From Purshia tridentata (Eukaryota > Streptophyta > Magnoliopsida > Rosales > Rosaceae): 64,000 nt of DNA. The notes under the pieces were generated by a model, which was not told the origin of the DNA, made no database searches, and was given only the letters and a program-made list of their open reading frames with translations. Shown here piece by piece: positions 24,600 through 41,807 of this stretch. The DNA lies in assembly GCA_003254885.1 (NCBI GenBank), contig QANT01008649.1, forward strand, positions 1-64,000, read 5' to 3'. Within the stretch, counting starts at the first letter, position 1, and the number at the start of each line of letters is the position of its first letter. The translations under genes were made by a program, and so were the position numbers.

Positions 24600-27084
24600 T
24601 GCAGTCGTTATTCATTCATTCAGGTATGAATGAAAAAAGAAACCATACATACACAGACTACAAAACAAGTACTTACTTTTTCTTTTGTCGGTTATATTTT
24701 TCCTTTCTTGCAACCTTGCCTCTCTGTGATTTGGTAGCTGAATCGCTAGTGCCCAGAAAAAGATAGATAGGAGGAGAAGAAGAAAGGCTAAAAAGGGAGA
24801 GAGAGAGATATGAGCAAACAACAATGCTTGGAAGGAGCTGGCTTCTTTGGGAGTATTTGTTGAAGGAGACAGAAAGGTCGCCATCGGTACCACCTAAAAT
24901 ATAATGCTCTCACTTCTACCAAGTGCTAAGGCAGTTAATGCCGAAAATAAGCACCAACTGCACAGTCTGCACCTATTTAAATATGAGATAAATGTTCTTG
25001 TCAAAGAAAAAAAAACAATATAAATATTATTTTACTTTTTAAACTACTGTACTTATATAAGTTTGTTCTCGTTACTTTATCAATTTACCTACCTCAACTG
25101 AGAAGTCTGAAAAACAAAATGTGGTTAGTGAGTACCTGCTGAGCCACTTTGTATTATTCAGCGGGTAATTGCTGAATTAATACCATTCGGCCTTGATTTG
25201 GCTAATGAATTGTGATCATAAATAAAAGAATGCAAAAAAAAAAAAAAACTCATAAATTTACTATCATATTTCATCTGAAGACAAATAAAGTACGAGTGGA
25301 GACTTGATTCATCAAAATTAATATATTTTTTAACAATATTATTACCCGAATAATAGAATAAAGAGATAAAATTTACGGTTTAGTAAATGAAAGATGAAGA
25401 AATGGGGTTATATGAGGAGGAGGCGTGCTTGAAATGTTGTGGTTGGGGTTTAGGAGTGTTGGGTTTAGGGTGTGTAAAGACATTTTTTTAATTTTTTTCT
25501 CAAAAACTATGGGTTGTCTTTTAAAGTCGTTTCACTTTGTCAAACGTGCCCATTCACAAATTAAGTAAGGAATATATAGTGAGAGCAAGTGGAGTGTGCA
25601 TATAGCATCACTCTTAAATATTGCTTCCTAACTTTGTGAATTTCAAGGGGGTCCTTGTGTTTCAATATTTAGCGTGGAAGTTTTTGTTATTCTATTAATT
25701 ATCCCATATTTGAAGAATTTTAAATTTTCAGCACACAACCAATAAAAACATAGTCTAATTCTTCATATTGCTACTATCATTTTCAGATATTTTAAGGCTT
25801 TCTAGAGATTTAAGGTGAAGTTCATACCATCTTTTAGGCACAACAACCCCATAAAATTTTGATATATAAGCATAAGAAAAAATGATTAATTTAGAATAAT
25901 CTTAAAATTTAATAAATCTATTTTATTACATAATAATAAATAAATAAAATGAATTATGTAAATAAATAAAATGAACACATAAATATGTAACAAATTTTTC
26001 CAAGAACAAAATCTATCCATTTACAATTCATTTAACCAAGTGGGTGGGCTGTTTCATGCATGCATAAAACTAACTATGAATTCATAACATGTTTATAGTG
26101 TGATGTGAGAAAAATTAAATGAAAATTTTATAGGTATTAATAACATCTAAATAGGACAACATGGCTCCCAATTAATTAGGGTTCCTTTTTTTGGCTCTTG
26201 AAATAGATGCTCACGTTACAATTTCTAATTTTCTACTATCTGTGATGCTATTGACCTGTGTGCTGAAGGTGCTTTCATGGAGGAAGCCAAGACATATATT
26301 AGATCTTTTCCCTCTTTTATTTGTAATTATACCCTTTGTTTGTAATCAGTCAATGCATCTTCTTACCAATCATGTTTTCTTGTCTCTCGACTTTCATGTG
26401 TGGGTCAACCTAACTTAGTTGTGTGATACTAGTTCATACTACTAATCATCCTTAATTTTTTAAAAATTTCATTCCAAAAAGAAAAAAAAATTACAACATT
26501 AAATACCTTCTATTGTTCCGTAGAAGACTTGCTATTATTAATAACACATTATATAATATTTTTTAGTTAAATGCTAGATAGCAAAAATAAAATTAGATTG
26601 TAGTTGTTGAGTAGTTTAGTTAGATGATCCATAAAATTGGTCAAAATACATCCAAGTTCCATCTTTTTCACTAAATAAAAATAAATAAATAAAATTATAT
26701 TATGTGGTATTTACATCATATAAGAAACTCAGGGGGTGGTTCTGAACTTTTGATATTTACAATGTGATCCAATTTTTCATGAGCTATTATTCATACAAGG
26801 TCCGAAGGTATTCGAATTCGGACCCTGATGAACCAAACCCGCTTGAATAAAAATTAGACTGAAAACAGAATCAAAGCGCTCAAAGTTCTGAACTTTCAAC
26901 TAAAATTCATACGATAGAAACAATTGCAGAGAAAATGAATCATCAAATTCACTCAATCATCATAAACCCTCCAATGAGATAAACCCTAACAAAAAATGGG
27001 GACAAATTGTCACATCCGGAGCTAATCCCCACCAAAATATAACCCAATTACTCAAGCTTTCTTTCTTTATTTATCTTCCCAGCA
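24600..27084. other. Divergent intergenic region between the SINA-like gene and FTSHI2
   Basis: Holds the leader and promoter of the SINA-like gene (about 24600-25000) and the FTSHI2 promoter (before 27085). The rest is AT-rich, with a 14-base A run near 25235. No gene, tRNA or terminal repeats found. The open frames at 24612-24893 and 26191-26418 show no family resemblance. Confidence 0.55.
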
Positions 27085-32508
<5,424 letters not shown>

Positions 32509-32643
32509 TTAAATGAAAACAGCCCATGCATGGGGAAGACTGCATTGGACGCTTCACTGCCATGAAGATCATGAATGAGATTTTGCATCTTGTAATTTTT
32601 GGTGTGCACCCATAAGCTGTTTCTCATGTAATTCAAAACAAGC

Positions 32644-32679
<36 letters not shown>

Positions 32680-33407
32680 NTTTTTTGGGGCTTTTTAATT
32701 TATTTAGAAATCTGTCTTTTATAATGTAATAGTGTGCCCTCTTTGGATGGGGTTGGAAGAAACAAACCCTAGCTCAGCTAGCTATAGTCATTTGAAAAGG
32801 CAAAGGAGAGCAAGAAATGTTTAGGAATTCTTATGTAATTTATTCATTTACTAATAATAGTCCCCAAATTTTTCTCAATCGTCAAATGATATGAAAGATG
32901 AAGATTTGGAAGTATCTTATTTGTTAAGAAATAAATGAGAGTTAAACTTAAAACAAGGTTAGAGATAAACAAATAAAACATCACCATATGGGTACAAGAA
33001 TTTGTAAAAAGTTTATGTTGTGTTGACAATTTGTAGTTTTAGACATTTAGTGGCAGAGAGCATTGTAGTAGTGGATATGTCACATGCCTATGTCTTCTAC
33101 AAAAATTTAATTTTCCAGGTGGCAGTGGGTGGCAGTGGCCGTTGAAGCTTGAAACCAAATTAAACCTTAATCAAAATGTGGGTTAAACTTAATCCAAAAC
33201 CGACTTATGTGCACCTTTGAACGGCAAAAAGTAGTTCCCGGAAGAGTGGGACTAATTTAGCCACACAAACCAGAGTCCCAGACACGCCTTTCTGATTCCA
33301 GTTTTCTGAGGAAAGCCCACATTCTCTCCCTCTCTTTCTTTCTGTTTGCTTTTAGATGAAACAGAAAAAAACACCCACCAAAACCCTTCAGCTCAAGCCT
33401 ATGAGAC
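32509..33407. other. FTSHI2 3' flank and promoter of the SUN gene
   Basis: Non-coding. A T homopolymer of about 45 bases (32648-32686) with one N at 32680 is probably a sequencing-limited homopolymer. The leader of the SUN gene lies at roughly 33250-33407. Nothing else is supported. Confidence 0.6.
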
Positions 33408-36400
33408 ATGAAGAAACCTCGGAATGTATCCTTAAATATCAAAACCGAAGGCAACAATGTTGACAACAGCAATGACAGCTGCAAAAACATAACTAACAAA
33501 AACAACTACAGCAGAAACAACAACAAGCGGAAGAGCTTCTATGAGCTCTCTCTGTCTTTGATCTTCTCTCTTTGGTGTCTTGTCTTCTTGTTCTACTCTA
33601 AGCTTGGTCTTGGGGATGGCAATGGAGGTATTTTCTCTCATCCATTTATGTTTTATTTTTCATTGCTTTGGCTTTTCTCTTTTTCTTTTTTATTTGGCTT
33701 TCTGGGTTTTTATTTTTAGTGAATTCTGTCATTTTATGTGGATTTGGCTCTACCTTTTTTCCCCCTACGAGCTATGAATTCTAATTTCTGTATACCCATC
33801 TTTCGGTGTTGTATTTCCTAGCAAATCCTTTTCCCCAAGCCGGATTTGTATAAATATTTTACTAAAACCTCCATTTATTCTCAGAAAGCTGAAGCCTTTA
33901 ATTTCTTGCTGATAAGTTTCTTAGAGAATATCTTGCTAAATAATCGTTTGACTTTGTTATCGAAAGAATCCAAGCATTCATCCCACAGTTTTTATGTGAG
34001 ATCTTTCTCTCAATATTTCCCGCATGTGTGGCGTCATTCAAGTCTAACACGAGGATGATTCATATTGGATGACGTAAGAGCACATATGCTGGATATCCTG
34101 CTCTAATATCATAAATTCATAACACAGTTAAGTTACATAACTACGTAGTTACATAATAATCGGCTGAGTAGATGGTTAACATTGTTTTGGGAATTGTATG
34201 CTGGTGAACTGAAGAGTTGCAAGTTTTCTTCCAATTTCTTCCTCTTTTCCACAATTATCTGTAGCATAAAGAGGGTTTATTTCTTCTTCAGTTTAGATTT
34301 GAATGCTTTTCTTTAGTTTTTCATCTCTAGATTCTAAATTGGGTAAAATTCCATGTAGGTTTTTTATATATGGTTTCTTCATTTTCTGCTATCAACTTTT
34401 CTGCTAAATTTTATTGATTGCTTCCTTAGCTGAAAGTGTAGGTTGGGAATATTTCTTCTACTGGTGCCCTTATATTATTAGTCATGAATGAAAACGTTTC
34501 TGTGATTTACCAAATCATTCATTATTTCGGTATCAAAGAGAACATTCTTATGGGAATCATCATTTTTCTATATGCAGGTTCATGATTTTAGGATAACATA
34601 TTTAAATGGCATATCAGCTTTTACCTTTGTCTATTTATAATCATGCAGGTTCTTTTAACCTTAGCCTATTTTCTTCAGGGAATTCAGCTCCTGAAAACAG
34701 ATCTACACATTGTCCTGGTGTTCACAATGGTAGGCACGGTGATCATGCATATTCATTTCTGGAAAATGGAAGGGAAAAACAGACAAATGGAATGCTATTA
34801 GATTTTAATTCGTCTAAAAGCTATAATAATTCTGGCGTTCATCACAACTTTGCAATTTCCAATTACTCAGTTCCAGAGACAAATAGATTAGAAAAAATAG
34901 TTTGGAGTGTTTTAGGTTATAGTGATTTGGTTTGTGAACTACATCAACCACAAGAAGAGCAGAACACAAATCATTCAGGACAATTACTGAATGGAAGAAC
35001 TTCTTATCCCACCAATCTCAATTTTGATGAATTTCGTAACATAACAAAGCAAGAAAAAGGTCGTGGTATGCCTAATCAGCTTGTTAACATTACACACGGG
35101 CTTGAACCTGATGGAACGGAGTACAACCATGCCTCTGCATCCAAGGGTGCAAAGGTTGTGGCTCACAATAAGGAAGCAAAAGGAGCAAGTAACATATTGG
35201 GAAAGGATCACGATAAGTACCTGAGAAACCCTTGTTCCGTAGGGGGAAAGTTTGTTATAATTGAGCTTGCAGATGAAACTCTGGTAGATGCCATCAAAAT
35301 TGCAAATTTTGAGCACTACTCTTCTAATTTCAAGGAATTCAAGTTATCTGGCAGTTTAACCTATCCAACAGAAACCTGGTCCCCATTAGGGAGCTTTGTT
35401 GCTGCTAACGTCAAGCAGGCTCAAAACTTCAAGCTGCCAGAACCCAAATGGGTAAGATACTTGAAGTTGGATTTACTAAGTCACTATGGGTCAGAGTTTT
35501 ACTGCACATTGAGTGTTCTAGAGGTGTATGGTATTAATGCAATTGAACAAATGCTTGAAGATCTGATTGTGGAGTCTGCAGAATCTCTGGCTAATAAATT
35601 GCCAGAGCCTAATTCAAATGCAACATCTTCTGTAAAAGAAGAGGTTGGTCCAGCTGACTGGAGAACAAGTTGCGAAGGTCAAAATGGCGTTGGAACTGCT
35701 GGTGCAGGGATAGAAAGTACTGAAGATACTCAACGTGTCAATTCAGATCTTTCGAAAAATCCAGTAATTACGAACAAGATTCTTGAACCTGTTATCAAAG
35801 TAAAGCAGCCAAATGGAAGAATTCCCGGTGATTCTGTTCTGAAGATTTTGATGCAGAAGGTGAGGTCACTTGAGCTGAACTTATCAGTGCTGGAGGAGTA
35901 TATCAAAGAATTAAATCGAAGACAAGGGGGTATTTTGCCAGAGGTTGGTAAAGAGCTCTTAAGAATATCATTGCTTTTGGAGAAAAGCAAAACAGAGATT
36001 AAGGATCTCATGCGATGGAAAGAAACTATGGTACTTTATGATTCTTTTCTTATTTTTACACATTTACTTTTTGGGAAATGCAGATTTTGTCATTTGCCTA
36101 ATTGTTTGATATCCTTCGATTCTTCAGGAAAAAGGAATTGCTGACCTTGAATCATGGAAAGCTGTTGTCTCATCTCAAGTGAATGCATTAGTCAAGGAAA
36201 ATAGCATTTTGAGGTTAGAAATATATATATATATATATATGTCTAACTCAATAGTATAGTTCTTCACAAATTTTGTTTTACACTTGACAGGCTTTAGTTT
36301 TTTTATCACTCATCAGTTGTGCAGTAAATTTGTCCACCTTGTTGCTTCATATCAATCTTTTGACTCACTGATATCGATCTTTGTCAATGCAGATTGGATT

Positions 36401-36627
36401 TTGAGAAGGTTGTAAATGATCAAGCAAACCTGGAAAGCAAAGAACTTGCTGTTCTAGCAGTTAGTCTTTTCTTTGTGTTCTTTGCAATTCTCAAGCTAGT
36501 TTCATTGCAAGTTTTGACATTTTTCAGAGCCTCTCAGCCTGACAAGGCATGCAAGAAAAGTAAAGGTTGGGTTTTGATACTTGTTAGCAGCTGTATGACA
36601 ATTTTCATTACTTTGATCTATAGCTAG
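33408..36627 (+). CDS. Mid-SUN domain protein (SUN3/4/5-like)
   Basis: Nuclear envelope/ER membrane protein of the plant mid-SUN class. Four exons: 33408-33627, 34679-36030, 36128-36213, 36393-36627; 1893 nt, 630 aa, similar to Arabidopsis SUN3. A short polar Asn/Lys-rich N terminus is followed by a transmembrane segment (about 46-64) and a Gly-rich turn. The SUN domain lies at about 215-356 ([54 protein letters not shown]). A coiled coil follows (about 455-560: [19 protein letters not shown]). Two membrane segments lie at about 569-590 and 611-630. An in-frame alternative acceptor at 34648 would add 10 residues (starting GSFNLS), because exon 2 can begin at 34649 or 34679. An (AT)n run lies in intron 3 (about 36220-36240). 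Confidence 0.92.
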
Positions 36628-36830
36628 TTCCTCTTTCTTGTAGTGCCTAACTCATTAGCATAGGGTGTTTGGCCACTTTGTACGTAGAGCTTTTGTATAA
36701 AAAGAAGAATGCTGTTGTAAAAAAGAAAAATAAAACAACAACAAAGTTCATGTCTTTTTATTCCCATCAATTTGACCTCTTCTCTTACCTGTCGATTTTG
36801 GCCTAGATATGCTAAACTAGTGGAGGGGAT

Positions 36831-36902
36831 TAAATTCACGCTTCGTTGCGTATCTATAATTCACACTAAATTCACGCTTTGTTGCATACCTATAATTCAC
36901 AC
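36831..36902. repeat. 36-bp tandem repeat, two copies
   Basis: Copies 36831-36866 and 36867-36902 differ at a few positions. Unit begins TAAATTCACGCTT and ends TATAATTCACAC. It lies about 200 bp after the SUN stop codon, so possibly in or just past its 3' UTR. Confidence 0.85.
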
Positions 36903-37285
36903 TTTAATTTTGTACACTCACGCTCTTTTTCTTTAAGTTTCTTTATTTATTTAATTATTAAAGCACAAAAAAAGAAAAAAAAATGAGTGCAAACTTACAA
37001 ATTGAATTATTGAAATCATGACCCTAAAAATTATATATAATATAAATATTTTTCAGTATAATAAATAGGCTCAAGTATAAATACATTCATCAATTATAGA
37101 GAATATTTTAAATTGGTCCACAATCAAAAAGGTATTTTAAATTCATATATTAACTAACAAAAATTTATAATATGATACGTCTATTAAAATTTCTGTCTAA
37201 AAGCTTTTCAAAATCCATCTTGGGAATAGTAACTTAACATTTTAAATGATAAAATGGGAGGGTGGTGGGTGGCTGAGGAATTGCA

Positions 37286-37431
37286 GATTGTTCTCAAATT
37301 TTTTTGGTTTTTTTGTTTTCTTTTTTTTAAAAAAAAAAATTGTTGATACTTTTTTAAAGATTGTTCTCAAATTTTTTTGGTTTTTTTGTTTTTTTTTTTT
37401 TAAAAAAAAAATTGTTGATACTTTTTTATTG
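37286..37431. repeat. 73-bp tandem repeat, two copies
   Basis: Unit GATTGTTCTCAAATTTTTTT...AAATTGTTGATACTTTTTTA occurs twice with a 73-bp period and almost no divergence. Each copy carries a T-run/A-run self-complementary stretch. Non-coding and probably a recent slip duplication. Confidence 0.85.
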
Positions 37432-37988
37432 TTTGTTGACCACATGACATAAATTTAATGTTAATGTTTATTAAAAATGTTACATCAGTTATGACCAAGG
37501 TATTAAATTTCGAAATTTTTGGTGAAATTTCGCCGTAAATTTCGTTTTTAGGAGGGTCGAAAATTTGAAAGCTTCCATAAAAAATTTTGCCGAAATTTCT
37601 CGAAATTTTTGAAATGAAATTCAAACCCTAAAATCAAAATTATAATTACACAAAATTGGCACATAAGACCTTAGGAGAATGAAAGCCTAAGGTGAGAGAA
37701 GGAAAACCCACAAACAAAATGGTGATCGGAGCTCGAAGGTGGCCGGAATCGGCGAAAGAATCCGGCGGTGGCACGATTTAATTTCGCATTTTTCGACGCC
37801 TGTTGTGGCTGGTCGGCATGGAGAAAGGGCGAGAGAAGATGGGCGGCGCCTGGGGGTCCCATTGGTGGCCTTGGGTTGACCGGAAAAGGTTGGGCTGGTG
37901 GCTGAAAATTTTGGTGGTGTGACTATGCGAAGGAGGAAGAGAAAAAGAAAAAAGAAAGAAGAAGACCAGCGAGTTGGTCACGGGCTGC

Positions 37989-38165
37989 AGGGAGAGAAGG
38001 GAAAGAAAGGAAAGGAAGGAAAGAAAAAAAAAGAAAGAAAAAGAAAAAAGGAAGGAAAGAAAAAAAAGGAAGGAAAAGAAAAAAGAAAGGAAAAGAAAAA
38101 AAAGGAAGGAAAAGAAAAAAGGAAGGAAAAAAAGAAGGAAAGAAAAAAAGAAGGAAAGAAAAAAA
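37989..38165 (+). repeat. 177-nt homopurine tract
   Basis: An unbroken run of 177 purines made of GAAA, GGAA and A-rich units. Mirror-like homopurine DNA can form intramolecular triplex (H-DNA). The long Lys/Glu-rich open frame across it is a by-product of the repeat, not a gene. Confidence 0.95.
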
Positions 38166-38449
38166 TAAGAAAGGAAAAAATAAGAAAAAATTTAGGATTC
38201 ATTAAGTTTTGAGGTATTTAGGCAATTGGGAAAAAAAAAAGTTTGAAATTTCATATAAGGTTTTATTTAGTCTTTTAATTTTGAGGTTTTATTTGGTCTT
38301 TGACTTTGGGTTTCGTTTTGTTTTTTTAATTTCTAAACTATATATTTCTATACAAAAAATAATTAAAAATGCCCTAAAAAGCATAAGTCTCTAATATCTT
38401 ATACCTTATCTTAAAAATATAAAATATAAATAATATACTAATTTTATTT

Positions 38450-38605
38450 AACTGTATATTTGTCTCCGACGCACATTATAATCACTTTAACATATGAAAC
38501 CTATTATAAAATAGGTTAATTGACTTTAAATACCAAATTTCAAACTGTATATTTGTCTCCGACGCACATTATAATCACCTTAACATATGAAACCTATTAT
38601 AAAAT
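38450..38605. repeat. 63-bp repeat in two copies, 93-bp period
   Basis: 38450-38512 and 38543-38605 are identical apart from one base. The 30-bp spacer holds most of the 28-bp stretch also found at 232-259. Lies in the right half of the TIR element. Confidence 0.85.
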
Positions 38606-38801
38606 TTGGTTTTTTCAATTTTTTTTTATCAATATAATAGATTATATGTTAAATAAACATATAATAAAGTTTCATTCAAAATTTCCGTATTTTAATAGCA
38701 ATTTCCGTTATTTCCGTCAAAATCTAAGCGAAATCGAAATTTCCGTTGAAACTTTTATCGAAAATTTTCACAAAACCGAAATTTAACTCCTTGATTATGA
38801 C

Positions 38802-39609
38802 TAGCATTTCATTTAGTGTTCGTTTTTTAAAATTTTGACAAACGTGTTATATTGTAATTTTTTTAATTAATTTATAAATTTAAAATATTTATTTGGTCAT
38901 GAAATAATCGTGGATAAACTGAAATACTCCTTAGTATGAAAGAGCCTAATAAATATTTATCAGTTTCTAACATCATTGTCAAATATCACACCTGAGCTTC
39001 CATTGGCCAAAGCTTATTCCGCTGTCCTTTTTTTTTCATTTATTTATTTGTTCTATACGATGAAACCTCTTAAAGTCAAGATGGCTAAAAAGACTGAAAT
39101 GCACTGCAACATGCTTCTGAAAAATATTGTTTTTATCGTCACCGTAACTTATGAAATTAATTCTTTTTTTGACAATTGAATGTGGAGGTGGGATTGGGAT
39201 TGAGTGGTAATTGCATAAAAATAATTAACTTAATTAATTACTTAAAAATGGATAGTAATGAGGAGATGAAATTACAAAAGCATCCCTAAGAATTAATGAT
39301 GTTATTATTAATTTGTTTAATAGTAATTATCTCTAATATTTTATTATATTAATTATCAGTCGACACGGTTCGAGTTGATTCTCGGACCTCAGTCCGTTAC
39401 GACTCACTCACGAGTCACGAGTCGAAACGCAACCTCTGCAAAAATCTCAACTTCAACATTTTAGGGTTCCCAAACAACACAACACAGAGAGACTAACGGC
39501 ACAGTTTCACAACTTTCACTCACTCTCTCTCTCTCTCTAACCTATCGTGGACCTCGCTGCACCAGATATCTAGGGTTTTCATGTTCTGCAAAGCTTTCAT
39601 GTCTTATGA
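38802..39609. other. Promoter region of SKIP8
   Basis: AT-rich up to about 39350, then GC richer. A CT repeat (about 39519-39538, Y-patch like) lies in the probable 5' UTR shortly before the ATG at 39610. No other gene supported. Confidence 0.55.
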
Positions 39610-40838
39610 ATGGAGATTATTGCCTTCACTCTCTCATCTTCTTCTTCCCAACCCTTCTTCATAGCCCTCGTATTCACTCTCCTATGCTTCTTCCTCGCTC
39701 TCCTCGCCGTCCGATCACTCCATCTCAAACCCAAGCCCTCCCACTCGGACGGCTCTGCTTTTGACACGTCTTCACCCGATAAAACCGATAAGCTCTGCAA
39801 TTGTGCTTGTCACCTAAACGCTGACGTACCGGGCTTCGAATCGGAGTCCTTAAGCATCGTACCGCACTTGAACGGCGAGAGCGGTACGGACGTCGTGCTG
39901 GAAAAGCAGGCGCCGGCGACGGCGGCCGTTACGGAGCGACAGACCGGGGCGTCGATGATGGAGCAGTTGGTTCCGGAGATTACGACGCACGCGCTCAGCT
40001 ACTTGGATTATCCGAGCCTCTGTCGGCTTTCGATGACCAATTCGCTTATGCGAAAGGCCGCAAATGACGACAATGCGTGGAAGGCGCTCTATCATAAGGT
40101 CTAATAATGGTGAATTTACTATTGTTTTGAGTTTTATGTGAAGCATTTTTATGGGGGTCTTTGTCGAAATTTGAATGGGAGGTGAGGTGGTTGCTGGTTT
40201 AAGGGATTGTGTGTCTGGTTGTAGAGAAAATGTGGGAAAATTTGGACGCTTATTGTTTGTACTTTGTAGTATTGGAACTTGGGATGTTGTTTGACATGTG
40301 TGATGAGATTAGGCTATTGTGAGTTACTTATGCTACATTTTGCTGCCTAACTTGGGTTGTGGGTTTGACATGTGCGATGAGATTGGGATACCAGAAGGTA
40401 CTTATGGTGCATTTTGGGTGCCTAAGAGATGAAAAAGAAAAATCTTTTGTTATTTTATTTGGTATTGGTTTTGCGTTGGATAACATTGGACTTATGCTTG
40501 ATATTGTAGCTGCATGAAGTTTTCCTTCCATTATATGATGAAATATATAAGATTTTAATGTGCTGCCAAACTGTGTATGATTCGAAATGTAATATTGTTT
40601 CAGTATTACATTTTTGTATTTAGTTTGATTAGAAAAATACTTATCTGAGGTTCTTTTTATCTTGCCTTTAGTTCATTAAAACATGAACGAGATTTTGTAT
40701 ATGATGTATTTTTTAAAGTTATCGAGAGCGAGATATGTAGCTTAACTTACTAACAGTATTTTATTCCTCTTTTAAGTCCTAAATGCATATCAGTGCTTTC
40801 TTTTTCTAGCATCTGCTATCTTACTTTTTGTGCGAATA

Positions 40839-40869
<31 letters not shown>

Positions 40870-41807
40870 TNNCCTTCTAGGACTTCACATTGGAACAGGA
40901 TAGCATAACACCAGCTAATGGGTGGAAGGCTTACTATGCTGCTACAAGAGCGATTGTGAATGTCAATGCTGAATTCTTTAACTTCATCAGAGGAAGGTCT
41001 CTTCCAGAAATGAGTCGTTTATGGCTGAATGCAGATTATGTGAAGTGTGCTCATGCCTCAGGAGAACTCTTCTCAGGGTATGCCTATTATTTTGTTTACA
41101 CTATAGAGTAACTACATTTTCATGACTGTTTTCTTCTGTTAATTTCATCCAAGTGCTGGAAAATTTGTTTTTGTTTTGTTTATAAATGAGTGTGAGTCCT
41201 TTTTTAAGGACTTCTTTATCCATTCTGAAACTCCAGCTCTGCCTCTGATTATAAGGTTTTTCTTTATTCAAGGGCAATCAAATGTTTGTTTTCTTAACTG
41301 ATATTTAGAGCAATCTGTCAATCAAATTGTCACATGATGGTTTATGAGATGGCTTTCAGTAGGATTTGTTGACATGAGAGGGGTGTGGGATGGTTACAAT
41401 TGAAGGAATGAGGGTGTGTATATTGTTCTAAAAAGCATTGTTAGTTGTTTTGCTCCTGCTAGGGCAAATTTTATTCTAGTGGTTTTATATTTCCATCATG
41501 TCTCTTTGGTTTGCAATGTGTGCCTGATTTGAATGACGCTAGTTTTCTCTTCAGGTACAGTAATGTAGTACGGAGTTGGCAACTTGCGTTTGATTGGGAG
41601 CAAGGGGTCAACTTTCAGATTCGGGATGTGCGTGCTCGGGTTCTGACAGACATGGCTTGGGTCACCATGAAAACCTATGTCGACATGGACACTGGGCCGT
41701 TCAATGTGACTAACATCTTCGAGTTCCATAACGGGCGGTGGTACTTGGTGCACCATCACAGCTCTGTGATGGATGGAGAAGTAGAACAACAGATCGCACA
41801 TGGCTAA
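39610..41807 (+). CDS. F-box protein SKIP8
   Basis: F-box protein with a C-terminal NTF2-like domain, predicted substrate receptor of an SCF (SKP1-cullin-F-box) ubiquitin ligase. Three exons: 39610-40098, 40881-41077, 41555-41807; 939 nt, 312 aa. A hydrophobic segment (about 16-36) near the N terminus predicts membrane anchoring. The F-box spans about 117-163 (MMEQLVPEITTHALSYLDYP, ending AWKALYHK). The NTF2/SnoaL-like domain covers about 180-305 (WLNADYVKCAHASGELFSGY, RSWQLAFDWEQGVNFQIRDV, MAWVTMKTYV, GRWYLVHHHSS). Intron 1 ends in a T-rich tract with two Ns (40871-40872) just before the acceptor. Gene architecture and sequence match Arabidopsis SKIP8 (At4g10925 as I remember). Confidence 0.93.

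Larger units (their letters stand above)
36628..37495. other. Intergenic region downstream of the SUN gene
   Basis: AT-rich DNA with two short tandem repeats listed separately (36831-36902, 37286-37431) and no gene. It ends at the left border of the TIR element. Confidence 0.6.
37496..38794. mobile_element. Non-autonomous TIR DNA transposon, about 1.3 kb
   Basis: The ends are inverted repeats: left CAAGGTATTAAATTTCGA, right (reverse complement) CAAGGAGTTAAATTTCGG allowing 1-2 terminal bases of uncertainty. Both sub-terminal regions are dense in AAATTTCG-like motifs. A 7-bp flanking repeat TTATGAC (37489-37495 and 38795-38801) supports insertion; extended to 9 bp it is 7/9 identical, which would suit a Mutator-like or hAT-like element. 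No transposase is encoded. Inside are a GC-rich block (37700-37900), an all-purine tract (37989-38165) and a 63-bp sequence present twice (38450-38512, 38543-38605). Family not recognised. Confidence 0.6.

Noticed and set aside
24612-24893. Minus-strand open frame with a hydrophobic stretch before the SINA-like gene
   Set aside because: Lies in the probable leader/promoter; the family start MEDGVE lies downstream and no known domain is visible.
26191-26418. Plus-strand open frame of 75 codons in the SINA-like/FTSHI2 gap
   Set aside because: No motif, no plausible splice partners, AT-rich composition like the surrounding non-coding DNA.
37898-38212. Open frame encoding a Lys/Glu/Arg-only protein
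   Set aside because: It is the translation of the homopurine tract; every frame there is open and no conserved sequence is present.
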